Of a DNA stretch of 15,752 nt, positions 1 through 7,556 are shown in pieces. The notes beneath the pieces were generated by a model, which saw only the letters and a program-made list of their open reading frames with translations, did not search any database and was not told the origin of the DNA. Positions within the stretch are counted from its first letter, which is position 1; each line of letters begins with the position of its first letter. The translations under genes were made by a program, and so were the position numbers. Source of the stretch: CAXBDP01 sp964598395 (GTDB lineage Bacteria > Bacteroidota > Bacteroidia > Cytophagales > Cyclobacteriaceae); the NCBI GenBank assembly GCA_964598395.1, contig CAZRBW010000063.1:1-15752 (forward strand), in the 5' to 3' direction.

Positions 1-195
1 GTATTCAAATTCAATAAGGAAGTGGCAAGTATTAGACTTGATCCTTTCCGCGAAACTGCCGATGTGGATGAAGACAACAACCATTGGCCAAGGAATCTAC
101 AACCAAGCAGGTTTGACGCATTCAAGCAACAAAGCACTCCAAGAGGCGCTGCTAATGACAACAACCCAATGCAAAGAGCGAATAGAAGGAGATAG
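1..195 (+). CDS. M1-family metallopeptidase (aminopeptidase N-like), C-terminal end only
   Basis: This is the last 64 codons of a plus-strand gene that begins before the window, read in frame 1 and ending at TAG 193-195. The visible peptide contains the stretch IRLDPFRETADVDEDNNHWP (residues 11-30 of the fragment). As I recall the family, Bacteroidota secreted M1 zinc aminopeptidases close with this kind of LDP-x-x-ETAD-x-D-x-x-NN-x-x-P segment, which lies after the catalytic and ARM-like domains. The catalytic HExxH-E site would be upstream and is not visible. The tail after the motif is short, Gln/Asn/Arg-rich, and ends in three arginines. A 67-codon open frame from an ATT at 38 overlaps in another frame; I regard it as a shadow. 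The family call rests on one motif, so it is moderate. Confidence 0.7.
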   Translation, partial: VFKFNKEVASIRLDPFRETADVDEDNNHWPRNLQPSRFDAFKQQSTPRGAANDNNPMQRANRRR

Positions 196-221
196 GAATT
201 TTAATCGATTTATAGATAAAG

Positions 222-251
222 AGGCTGTCCGGATAGGGTAGCCTTTTTTTT
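222..251 (+). terminator. Rho-independent terminator of the M1 peptidase gene
   Basis: A 9-bp stem (222-230 with 236-244, two G-T wobbles) with a five-base GGATA loop is followed by eight T residues (244-251). It lies 26 bases after the stop codon of the plus-strand peptidase gene and fits an intrinsic terminator well. Confidence 0.8.
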
Positions 252-765
252 GTGAGTGCCTTGGTTTGGTCTTCTTGGAAAATTTAGAAACCTTTAATTC
301 ACCAAAATTTTAAATCGGGTTTTCCTCCTTGGCAAAATTGGTTTGATTTCTTACAACATGCTTTTAAGTATTCTATGCAAGAGCGGTCAAGAACTAGTTT
401 ATTGCAAAATCGTAAAAATATTAATTGAGTAGCAATAAAGCTGATCGGTTGTTCACCGAATCAAAAACTAAACGAGTATAAGAAAGTGGCAGCAATCATA
501 ACACTGATTATTTTAATAGTAATCGTATCATTCACCAAAAAACCACCTCCTAAAAGTTGGTATTAAAAGCAACAGATTACGAGAAAACCATTAAAGGTCT
601 TGCATGAAAAATATCATGCATTCCGAAAGATGACATTATGATACCCGAAAGAGGCTGTTAAGAAGAGATTAGAAATTTTGCATTTCAACCCTCTTAAATT
701 AAAGCAAAATGTATGTTTTTCTCATTACAATATGAATCATTGGGTATCAGAATTGATTATAATAA
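252..765. other. Intergenic region without a convincing gene; several inverted repeats
   Basis: This 514-base AT-rich gap lies between the terminator of the M1 peptidase and the 3' end of the minus-strand rsmB gene. I see no protein-family similarity in any frame. It holds a perfect 7-bp inverted repeat TGCATGA/TCATGCA (601-607/614-620) and a long-range pair TGATACCC/GGGTATCA (639-646/742-749). Inside that pair lie AAGAGG/CCTCTT (649-654/690-695) and an overlapping alternative TTAAGA/TCTTAA (658-663/692-697). On the minus strand, a weak hairpin (558-561 with 542-545, one internal mismatch) is followed by six T (542-537) and could be a late terminator for the rsmB operon. A 26-codon GTG-start frame at 486-566 is discussed in the findings. 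Confidence 0.6.
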
Positions 766-1956
766 TCACCCCTTCTTCACCATCCTAGCCATAAAGAAGC
801 CGTCGAAACCTTCGGAAGGCCAAATTTCTTGCTGTTCTTCTAAGCTGAAGTCTGGATTCTTTTCGAGAAACTTGAATACCTGATCCACATTTTCGGATGG
901 AAGGATACTGCAAGTAGCATAGACTAATTTACCTCCCGCTTTTACCATTGCCGAATAATCTTGCAAAATATTAGCTTGTGTAGCTATTACCTCCTCCAGC
1001 ATTTCTGGCGTCAGTTTCCATTTAGCATCAGGATTTCTTTTTAGCACGCCCAAGCCACTGCAAGGCACATCTAATAATACTCGATCTGCGGTATTATTCA
1101 ATCTCTTTATCGCCTTTGCATTGTCGATAGTTCTACATTCAATTATATCTATACCTCCACGAGAAGCACGAGCTCTTAGATTTTTGAGCTTCCACTCTTC
1201 GGTATCCAATGCGAGGATTTTGCCTTTATTTTCCATCAATGCAGCCAAGTGCAAACTTTTGCCTCCACCACCAGCGCAGGCATCGATTACTCTCATGCCA
1301 GGCTCCACTTGCACAAAGGGCGCTACTTGTTGCGATGAAGCATCTTGCACTTCAAACCAGCCATTTTTGAAAGCATCTGTACGAAACACATTTACTCTTT
1401 TGTCGAGGATTAACGCATCATTAGCGCCATTTACTCTGCTGGTATTCACATCTATATCGTGAAAGAAATACTCTACGCCATTTCTATTGGCCTTGAGGGA
1501 ATTTACCCGCAATACCAGTTCGGCTGGCTCATTGAGTGCCCGCAATTCCCTGTCCCATTTGGTGCCAAGCTCAGTCTCACCCAGCTGATCGAGCCAATCG
1601 GGCATGGATTCTCGAATAGCTCGGACTTTTTGATTTTCGCGATCATTGGCCAATACATTTTTGCGGTTTACGCCTTTCAGTTCCGGCCAATCGGGCAAAT
1701 CTCTTCCATTGAGAATCCACCAAACGGCAAATATCTGTTCGTAGCTTGGCGAAGGAAAGTCGATTGCCTCAGTGATTCTGCGCCAATGCCTTACCATATC
1801 GTAAGTGTTTTCAGCAATAAAACCTCGGTCGCGGGCGCCCCATTTAGGATTGGAGCGTAAAATCCTCTCCACAACTTTATCTGCTTTGTGATTATCTTCA
1901 AATACATACCGCAGCGCATCGGCTACTGCATGAACTAATGATCGGTGTAGTCTCAA
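766..1956 (-). CDS. rsmB: RsmB/NOP-family 16S rRNA (cytosine-5) methyltransferase
   Basis: This 396-residue enzyme methylates a cytosine of rRNA at C5 using S-adenosylmethionine, in the Sun/Fmu/RsmB (NOP2) family. An N-terminal NusB-like RNA-binding portion (about 1-130, with the WGxRDRGFIAE stretch typical of Bacteroidota members) precedes the Rossmann methyltransferase domain. Visible motifs are QDASSQ (204-209), the SAM-binding DACAGGGGKS (225-234), LDVPCSGLG with product-release Cys299, and ATCS with the expected catalytic Cys349. I start it at TTG 1956-1954, where the family's RLHRxLV beginning lies. The open frame extends 28 codons further upstream to an ATG at 2040, but that stretch is inside the asparaginase gene and unlike the family. 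TTG overlaps the preceding TGA (TTGA), so translation is probably coupled. Exact rRNA target (967 in E. coli) is inferred. The gene is last in the operon. Confidence 0.88.
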   Translation of the reverse strand: MRLHRSLVHAVADALRYVFEDNHKADKVVERILRSNPKWGARDRGFIAENTYDMVRHWRRITEAIDFPSPSYEQIFAVWWILNGRDLPDWPELKGVNRKNVLANDRENQKVRAIRESMPDWLDQLGETELGTKWDRELRALNEPAELVLRVNSLKANRNGVEYFFHDIDVNTSRVNGANDALILDKRVNVFRTDAFKNGWFEVQDASSQQVAPFVQVEPGMRVIDACAGGGGKSLHLAALMENKGKILALDTEEWKLKNLRARASRGGIDIIECRTIDNAKAIKRLNNTADRVLLDVPCSGLGVLKRNPDAKWKLTPEMLEEVIATQANILQDYSAMVKAGGKLVYATCSILPSENVDQVFKFLEKNPDFSLEEQQEIWPSEGFDGFFMARMVKKG

Positions 1957-2444
1957 GGTGTTTGAATAAATTGTCCTGTTTCTAAATCTCTGTCGCAGTT
2001 TTCGGCTGAAATTAATCGCCCATTCATGGCGATATAACATCCCTCCGAAGCCAACTGCGTGGCTGCAATAGCGAAACCTAGCTGAAAATCGGCATCGGTT
2101 TCTTTGAAAGTAGCTGGCAAATGTGATCCTGTGATTATGATCGTTTTGCCATCAATATTTTGTAGGGCCTTCGCCGTTTCTATCATGGTATCAGTGCCAT
2201 GTGTTATGAGCACTTTTGTTTCCTCCCGCCCAGCAATCAGTTTACGAAGATCTGCTCGGTCGAATGCAGTGATATCTTGACTATCCTTTTTGCAAAAAGA
2301 AAGTACTTCAAATGACGGCGAAAACTTAGCTTTTGATAATATTTTATCAAAAGCTGGCTCCATTATTTCAAAAGCGTAAGCTCCTGTAGATTTTGGATAA
2401 TCCTTGTCGATTGTGCCGCCCGTTGGTATTAGCAATAACTTCAT
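1953..2444 (-). CDS. Single-domain asparaginase-like protein
   Basis: The 163-residue protein matches only the N-terminal domain of L-asparaginases, which hydrolyse Asn to Asp and ammonia. It shows the TGGTI motif (8-12, nucleophile-type Thr11), HGTDT (82-86, Thr84-Asp85 pair), TGSHLP (105-110) and MNGR (140-143). Classical enzymes are about 330 residues with a C-terminal domain that completes the active site in the oligomer. That domain is absent here. The stop is coupled to the rsmB start, so it is not an obvious frameshift product, and short asparaginase-domain proteins of this size exist as a family. By eye, the position of catalytic Lys162 in E. coli AnsB appears to be Arg152, so activity is uncertain. 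The ATG lies 2 bases after the DUF721 gene stop. There is no signal peptide, so it is cytoplasmic. Confidence 0.8.
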   Translation of the reverse strand: MKLLLIPTGGTIDKDYPKSTGAYAFEIMEPAFDKILSKAKFSPSFEVLSFCKKDSQDITAFDRADLRKLIAGREETKVLITHGTDTMIETAKALQNIDGKTIIITGSHLPATFKETDADFQLGFAIAATQLASEGCYIAMNGRLISAENCDRDLETGQFIQTP

Positions 2445-2446
2445 GC

Positions 2447-2764
2447 CTAGTGAAACACAATATCTTTAACTACACCGCTACCAACTTCCTTTTCGAAAAG
2501 TCCCAAGATGGTGCTTTTTGAATGCGAGAGCTCTTGCTTTAATGGAGCAGAGTTGAGCGTAACAAATAGCACTTTGTCTTTGATAAATAATTTGCTGGTA
2601 CGGTTGGCAATCGTTGGTCCCATTATTTTTTCCCAGAAAACGATCAAATAAGTTTCGTCGAACTTTTGATCAATTTGATAACGACGTAGGAATTCACGGA
2701 AAACCTCCTGAAGTGGCTGGGCTGTTTGTGCAGAGCGCTTAAAGAGGTTTTTGTCAAATGCCAT
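2447..2764 (-). CDS. DUF721 / DciA-like domain protein
   Basis: This is a small 105-residue protein. The pattern is a helical start (PLQEVFREFLRRY), a WEKIMGPTIANRT stretch (44-56) and a C-terminal basic strand-helix part with LFVTLNSAPLKQELSHSK (66-83). It matches the DUF721 proteins common in Bacteroidota. DUF721 includes DciA, which helps load the replicative helicase DnaB in many bacteria lacking DnaC. Whether this short Bacteroidota form does the same is inference. The ATG at 2764 overlaps the end of the cyclase gene by 11 bases, and the stop is 2 bases before the asparaginase ATG, so it sits mid-operon with translational coupling likely on both sides. It is of full family length with no sign of damage. 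Confidence 0.8.
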   Translation of the reverse strand: MAFDKNLFKRSAQTAQPLQEVFREFLRRYQIDQKFDETYLIVFWEKIMGPTIANRTSKLFIKDKVLFVTLNSAPLKQELSHSKSTILGLFEKEVGSGVVKDIVFH

Positions 2765-3524
2765 GAGTTAATTTGATAAGAGAAAATAAAATTGGGCGGG
2801 AGGGACTTGCATCCGCCACCAGTGTTGTAAGTTGCAAATTTAGTAAATATAGCCCGTCCTCTAGGTGATTAGGAATATAAATTAATTCGGTGATGGTTGC
2901 CTGCTTGCGAGTTTGCTTAGGAAACTGCCAAAAAGCCTTATGTGCTAGGAGTGCTCCTCCATCTACTTCTTTGTCCACACTTGGCAAGTCCACTAATAAG
3001 TGAACCACCTGATGCTTAGCCAAATAAGCTGTAAGTGCAGAATCCAGATAAGGTGGATTGGTTCCACTATATTTTCTAGTAATTCCATTTACACCATTGG
3101 GCATAGTACGAATGGCAATTGCTTCGCTATCTATTCTATCAAGTTCTGATTTGAAGGCTGCCAGCGTAATTACCATATCGCCATTTACCAATTCGGGCTC
3201 CACAGAAACCACACGACACATGGAATGAAAATCCTTTACCAAATAAGCAGTACTGGCGCCATCGCTACTAATGTGGCCGTAGCATTCGGTATGCGTACCA
3301 TTTCCATGGGGAGTAAAAGTGAACTTTTGATAATTCACTGGGCCGCCTTCTGCCACGCTCCCTACAAAATCGCCCATGCGAATCGTTTCCAATTTTGGAT
3401 CTTCAGCCCAGTAGCAATTGGGATTTTGGGCACCATGCTGCAATGGAATGCCGATTTCTAAAGGCTTGCTAATGTCTGCGCGATACAAATCTGTACCATG
3501 CACAAAATCGAAATGTGTAATCAT
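2754..3524 (-). CDS. Cyclase-family (kynurenine formamidase-like) metal-dependent hydrolase, variant metal motif
   Basis: This 256-residue protein resembles the cyclase / arylformamidase fold (PF04199), Mn- or Zn-dependent enzymes that open or close amide or ester bonds. The core motif here is PHGNGTHTECYGH (72-84). Compared with the usual HxGTHxDxPxH, the Thr-His (His78) and final His (His84) are kept. The first His position is Asn75 and the Asp is Glu80, with another His at 73. LVDLPSVDKEVDGG matches the family's second conserved block, and the C-terminal LTTLVADASPSRPILF resembles its closing motif. The substrate is unknown. ATG 3524 is chosen, 2 bases after the hemW stop. A TTG at 3530 overlapping that stop (TTGA) would add 2 residues. 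No signal peptide is seen. A Bacteroidota-wide subfamily with this motif is likely but not checked. Confidence 0.75.
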   Translation of the reverse strand: MITHFDFVHGTDLYRADISKPLEIGIPLQHGAQNPNCYWAEDPKLETIRMGDFVGSVAEGGPVNYQKFTFTPHGNGTHTECYGHISSDGASTAYLVKDFHSMCRVVSVEPELVNGDMVITLAAFKSELDRIDSEAIAIRTMPNGVNGITRKYSGTNPPYLDSALTAYLAKHQVVHLLVDLPSVDKEVDGGALLAHKAFWQFPKQTRKQATITELIYIPNHLEDGLYLLNLQLTTLVADASPSRPILFSLIKLTHGI

Positions 3525-3526
3525 AG

Positions 3527-4654
3527 TCAATCAACGAAAAGTTTGGATGTAATTGCATCGGCCATTAACCTACCACTTGAGCTTAAGCGGATTCCTTTTT
3601 CGGTTGGTTCGGCCAATTTCTGCGCCATCAAGGTAGCTAAGTTTTCCCATCCCGGCCAATCAGCAGCTAATTGAAATTCCGTTTTCAATTTTTCATAGTC
3701 TAAACCCCAGCGAGTTCGCAATGCAGTAAGCAAATAATCATTCACTTTATCGCTCTCACTCAATACCTCCTTTTGGAAATAATCTGCTCCACTTTGCAAG
3801 ACCTTAAGATACTTGGAATTATTGGCGATATTCCATTGTCTTGATTCTCCATCGTAGGAATGCGCACTTGGGCCGATGCCCAAATAATGCTGCTGAAGCC
3901 AATAGGAGCTATTATGGCGTGAATAATTTTCCGAATGGCAAAAGTTTGAAACTTCATATTGCTCGTAGCCATTTTGGCTGAGGGTTTCGATTAGCATTTT
4001 GTATTGTGCAGCGGCAAAGTCATCTTCAGGTTTGCGCATTTTGCCCTTTCGTACCCAATTGCCAAAAGCTGTTTTTTCCTCGATGGTAAGGCAATACGAG
4101 CTTATATGCTCAGGCTTAAATTGCATAGCCAATGCCAAATCCTCCCGCCATTTTTCATGTGTTGCTTGTGGCACTCCATAAATCAGGTCGATGCTAATAT
4201 TTTCAAAACCCGCCAAGCGCACATTTTCCATCGCTTGCAAAGCCTCCTTAGCCGAATGGGCGCGATTCATCCATTTCAGAATTTCTTCATCAAAACTCTG
4301 AATACCAATACTCAATCGGTTGATCCCAGCTTTGCGCCAGTCAATCGCTTTCTGTAGACTAATATCATCAGGATTTGCTTCGAGGGTAATTTCTATGTTT
4401 TGCTCAAGCTCAAAGTTGGCTTGGACAGCGGATAGGATTTGCTCAATCTCCACCACCGACAGAATAGATGGCGTACCTCCACCGAAGTAGATACTGGAGA
4501 TAGATTGCCCTTGCAGATAGTTTTTGCGTAAATGCAATTCATGCATCAAGGCTTGTATCATTTCCTCCTTTTGCGCCAAACTTGTGCTAAAATGAAAGTC
4601 ACAATAGTGGCAAGCTTGTTTGCAAAAGGGAATATGTATGTAAATTCCAGCCAT
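3527..4654 (-). CDS. hemW: HemW, radical-SAM heme chaperone (coproporphyrinogen oxidase-like)
   Basis: This 375-residue radical-SAM protein has the iron-sulfur cluster motif at its start: Cys11-x3-Cys15-x2-Cys18, followed by Asp-Phe. HemN, the true oxygen-independent coproporphyrinogen III oxidase, has a fourth Cys two residues later. Phe at that place marks HemW, which binds heme and delivers it to proteins. Further motifs are YFGGGTPS (about 56-63), EANPDD, RLSIGIQSF, and a C-terminal HemW domain with HNSSYW and GIGPSAHSY. Length is normal for the family. The ATG at 4654 is followed directly by the conserved AGIYIHIPFC. It is the first gene of the minus-strand operon and diverges from the Omp85-like gene across 36 bases. 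A candidate -7 box on the minus strand is TACTTTTA close to the start, without a clear -33 element. Confidence 0.92.
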   Translation of the reverse strand: MAGIYIHIPFCKQACHYCDFHFSTSLAQKEEMIQALMHELHLRKNYLQGQSISSIYFGGGTPSILSVVEIEQILSAVQANFELEQNIEITLEANPDDISLQKAIDWRKAGINRLSIGIQSFDEEILKWMNRAHSAKEALQAMENVRLAGFENISIDLIYGVPQATHEKWREDLALAMQFKPEHISSYCLTIEEKTAFGNWVRKGKMRKPEDDFAAAQYKMLIETLSQNGYEQYEVSNFCHSENYSRHNSSYWLQQHYLGIGPSAHSYDGESRQWNIANNSKYLKVLQSGADYFQKEVLSESDKVNDYLLTALRTRWGLDYEKLKTEFQLAADWPGWENLATLMAQKLAEPTEKGIRLSSSGRLMADAITSKLFVD

Positions 4655-4690
4655 ATTTTGTAAAAGTAGCTAATCCTAATCAGCATTGTT

Positions 4691-6424
4691 TTGTTCCGTA
4701 TCCTTTTAATAATTGCCTTTACGCTTAATTTATCTCCTGCATTTGCACAGCAGGCAGGAGAAATACAGCTCTATTGGCAGGCAGAAAAAAGCAGAGAGGC
4801 CATTTCCAATTTGCCAAAAGTAGCAGCAGATTCATTGCAAGCAGCACGGATTATAACCAGCACGTTAAATGACTTTCGCAGCTTTGGTTATTTGTCGGCT
4901 AATATTGATGGAATAGAAATGGACAGCGCCAAATGGGCTATTCAATTGTACTTAGGGCCTATTTTCAGCTGGGCAAAGCTGGATCTTGGGAATATAGATG
5001 AGCTAATGCTGCGAAAAGTTGGCTACAGAAAGTCCAACTTTGAAGGTAAGCGAATTGACCCAAAACAACTATCGACGCTGATGGGCAAATTACAGCAAGA
5101 AAGCATCGATGCTGGCTATCCATTTAGCCAATTGATTCTCGATAGTTTGCAAATGCGGGAGGACGGAATTACCGCCAAGATAAATCTTAACTCTGGTACC
5201 AGAGTCTATTTCGATTCGCTACTGATAGCACCAAGCGACTTGGTCAAAAGCTCTTTTCTTTCCAGTTATTTGGGAATTCGAGAAGGTGAGCCATTCAATG
5301 AGCAGTTTTTCAATCGCATCAATAATCGTGTCAAAAGATTGACCTTTCTGAAACAGCGACAATCACCCTCAGTCACTTTTATGGATAACAAAGCTTATCC
5401 AATGCTGCAATTAGAAGTGCAAAAGGTAAACCAAGTTGATGGTGTATTGGGATTGCTTCCTAATGAATTAGATCCTGGTAAGGTGCTGGTGACAGGCCAA
5501 CTCAATTTGGATTTGCACAATCTATTTCAATCTGGCAAAAGACTGGGAATAGAATGGCAGAAAATGCGGCCTGAATCGCAATTGTTGCGCATGGAATATG
5601 GCCATCCTAATTTGCTCAATTCACCGATTGATCTGGATTTAGGATTCTACTTGCTCAAGGAAGATTCTTCCTTTTTGAATACTGACTTACGCATTTCGCT
5701 GGGTTATTTGGCTGGAGATGCAAGTCAACTCAAATTTATGGCTGGCAATCAGCGAGGAAGTTTACTTTCGGTGGGGCAAGGCGCTGAGCAAAATCAATTC
5801 AACAATCTGGCCGATACGCAATACAGCTATTACGGAGTGAATTGGAATATGATTTCAACAGACGATCCTTTTCATCCTTTCAGTGGCTGGCATGTGAATG
5901 TAAGTGCAGATATAGGGAATAGACGAATACTTGAAAACGCTTCCCTTCCTCCCGCTTTCTATGAGGGTTTGGATTTGCGGAGCGTTAAATTCACATTGCA
6001 AGGATCTGCAGAGAGATTTAGTCAGTTGAGTTCTAGAATTATTTTACGGAGTAAATTACAAGGTGGCTGGATCGAAAACCAGCGTCTTTTCCAGAATGAG
6101 CTATATCGACTTGGAGGACTAAATTCGCTTCGAGGTTTTAACGAAAACTTCTTTTTTGCCTCCCAATATGCTATGCTCAATTTGGAGCCTCGATTCTACT
6201 TAGATCCCAATTCATATTTTTTTCTATTTTATGACCAAGCATATCTGTATTACGAACTCGAAACTACTAAATTTGAGGATTCTCCCTTTGGCATAGGAGC
6301 TGGAGTAAGTTTCACTACCAATGCGGGAATTTTTAATTTGGCTTATGGGCTCGGAAATTCAAAACTTCAGAAATTTGAGTTCAGCAACTCTAAAATACAT
6401 ATTGGATACATCAGTCGTTTTTAG
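4691..6424 (+). CDS. Omp85-family outer-membrane protein (BamA/TamA-like, surface antigen D15)
   Basis: The 577-residue protein has a signal peptide (1-19, ending SPAFA before QQ). A periplasmic part to about residue 250 looks like POTRA domains (two or three, by alternating strand/helix and blocks such as LYLGPIFSWAKLDLGNI). A C-terminal beta-barrel follows. The strongest sign is RLGGLNSLRGF (about 475-485), which carries the RGF/Y motif of the Omp85 L6 loop, and the protein ends in an amphipathic strand finishing in Phe, as barrel substrates of BAM do. It is shorter than BamA (about 800), so it is more likely an accessory or TamA-like member for protein or lipid insertion. The only plausible start is TTG 4691, directly giving the signal peptide; no in-frame ATG is near. 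Its end overlaps the DUF4271 gene. A direct role in T9SS is not shown. Confidence 0.82.
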   Translation: MFRILLIIAFTLNLSPAFAQQAGEIQLYWQAEKSREAISNLPKVAADSLQAARIITSTLNDFRSFGYLSANIDGIEMDSAKWAIQLYLGPIFSWAKLDLGNIDELMLRKVGYRKSNFEGKRIDPKQLSTLMGKLQQESIDAGYPFSQLILDSLQMREDGITAKINLNSGTRVYFDSLLIAPSDLVKSSFLSSYLGIREGEPFNEQFFNRINNRVKRLTFLKQRQSPSVTFMDNKAYPMLQLEVQKVNQVDGVLGLLPNELDPGKVLVTGQLNLDLHNLFQSGKRLGIEWQKMRPESQLLRMEYGHPNLLNSPIDLDLGFYLLKEDSSFLNTDLRISLGYLAGDASQLKFMAGNQRGSLLSVGQGAEQNQFNNLADTQYSYYGVNWNMISTDDPFHPFSGWHVNVSADIGNRRILENASLPPAFYEGLDLRSVKFTLQGSAERFSQLSSRIILRSKLQGGWIENQRLFQNELYRLGGLNSLRGFNENFFFASQYAMLNLEPRFYLDPNSYFFLFYDQAYLYYELETTKFEDSPFGIGAGVSFTTNAGIFNLAYGLGNSKLQKFEFSNSKIHIGYISRF

Positions 6425-7526
6425 GCACTTTTTCCTTTTGCTGTTTAGCTTAATTGTAAGCTTCAATACATCAGCGCAAAGTGAAAGTATTAAAGTTGAG
6501 CCACTGATATTTGATCAAAGCTCAAAAAGCTATATTCCAAAAGCTACATCGGGTTTGTATGAAGTGATGCATTATGAGATAAACTTGGCCGTACATCCAT
6601 ATAAAGAAATAAACATACAGCAGCCGAATTCATTTTCAGTGTGGATCAATCATCAATTGGTAGGAAAAGCGGGAGGAAAAGCTAGTTATTCCACAGATAG
6701 TCTGCGAAATATATATGGTGCAAATATTTTGCTTAGTGTTCATAGCAGTAATAATTTGAGCAGAAATTTGTCAGTGAGTCTTAATTCAGTATTTCAGCCG
6801 GAAGTTATTTTTGAAGACAAAAATCAACTTGCAAGGGAACGGCAATTAAGTTCATTTCCTGATTTTATTGCGACTGGCTTCGTAATTTTGTTGTTGCTAA
6901 TGGCTTTGTTGCGAATTTCATATCCAAAAATCTTTAGGGAGTATTTTAATCCAGCTGCAGTATTTTTTCCAAGGGTGAGTGTGGACACATTGATAATGTC
7001 TCGTCAATTCAATCCAGGTACATTTTTGGCGTTAGTTACTTTTTCCTTTCTGGTAATGTTTGTGTTGCTAGCGTTAATAAACTGGCAGAATGAATTACCT
7101 CCATTTCTGGAGTTTTTTGGTTCTGAAAGCTACGGGTGGTTAATGTTAATATTGGGTATCGGATTTGTCATCACTTTTTTGGTATTTCTCATTAAGTTTA
7201 TTCACCTGTCAATTTGTTCATATTTATATGGGCTAGAACATTTTAAGGCCATACATTTCTTTGATTACATCAGAATATCAAGTATCATTTACATGGTCGT
7301 TTTAGTTTGGATTCTATATAATTTTTTCTTCCTTTCTTCTCCGATTACATCAAGCGCAACGGTTGCGCTTACTGCACTTATCTTTCTTTTTGTGGTGCGC
7401 ATTATCATTATATTGATAAAATTGATTCGAACCGCTAATCTTCGATTTTCTTATTTATTTTCATACCTTTGCACCACTGAAATCATACCCCTTGTAGTGG
7501 TTTTAAAATTGATTTCAGTTTTCTAG
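6402..7526 (+). CDS. DUF4271 multi-pass membrane protein
   Basis: From TTG 6402 this is a 374-residue protein. It has a signal peptide or first helix at about 7-25 (ending SA before QSES), a roughly 130-residue extracytoplasmic region with strand-like sequence, and then six hydrophobic helices at about 156-171, 207-227, 244-265, 291-310, 318-340 and 356-373. The C-terminal FSYLCTTEIIPLVVVLK matches the conserved end of DUF4271 proteins, which are Bacteroidota-specific and of unknown function. As I recall, DUF4271 genes often lie next to hemD. The frame is open further upstream into the barrel gene. TTG 6402 is preferred because it places a normal signal peptide at the start, giving a 23-base overlap with the previous gene. 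TTG 6375 is an alternative. The inner membrane is the likely location. The reaction or partner is unknown. Confidence 0.78.
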   Translation: MDTSVVFRHFFLLLFSLIVSFNTSAQSESIKVEPLIFDQSSKSYIPKATSGLYEVMHYEINLAVHPYKEINIQQPNSFSVWINHQLVGKAGGKASYSTDSLRNIYGANILLSVHSSNNLSRNLSVSLNSVFQPEVIFEDKNQLARERQLSSFPDFIATGFVILLLLMALLRISYPKIFREYFNPAAVFFPRVSVDTLIMSRQFNPGTFLALVTFSFLVMFVLLALINWQNELPPFLEFFGSESYGWLMLILGIGFVITFLVFLIKFIHLSICSYLYGLEHFKAIHFFDYIRISSIIYMVVLVWILYNFFFLSSPITSSATVALTALIFLFVVRIIIILIKLIRTANLRFSYLFSYLCTTEIIPLVVVLKLISVF

Positions 7527-7556
7527 GGCTTTCCTGTGTTAAAATTTAAATTGAGC

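Noticed and set aside
38..241. 67-codon plus-strand frame
   Set aside because: It overlaps, in another frame, the conserved C-terminus of the M1 peptidase (frame 1 to 195), has an ATT start and runs into the terminator stem.
754..768. 15-base palindrome TGATTATAATAATCA at the rsmB stop
   Set aside because: It is AT-only in the centre, with a one-base spacer and no T-run, so not a credible terminator or operator on its own.
1957..2040. N-terminal extension of the rsmB frame to ATG 2040
   Set aside because: It lies wholly inside the asparaginase coding region and is unlike RsmB N-termini; the family start matches the TTG at 1956.
4004..4357. 117-codon plus-strand frame inside hemW
   Set aside because: It is antisense to the conserved HemW coding sequence, with no family resemblance or start signal.
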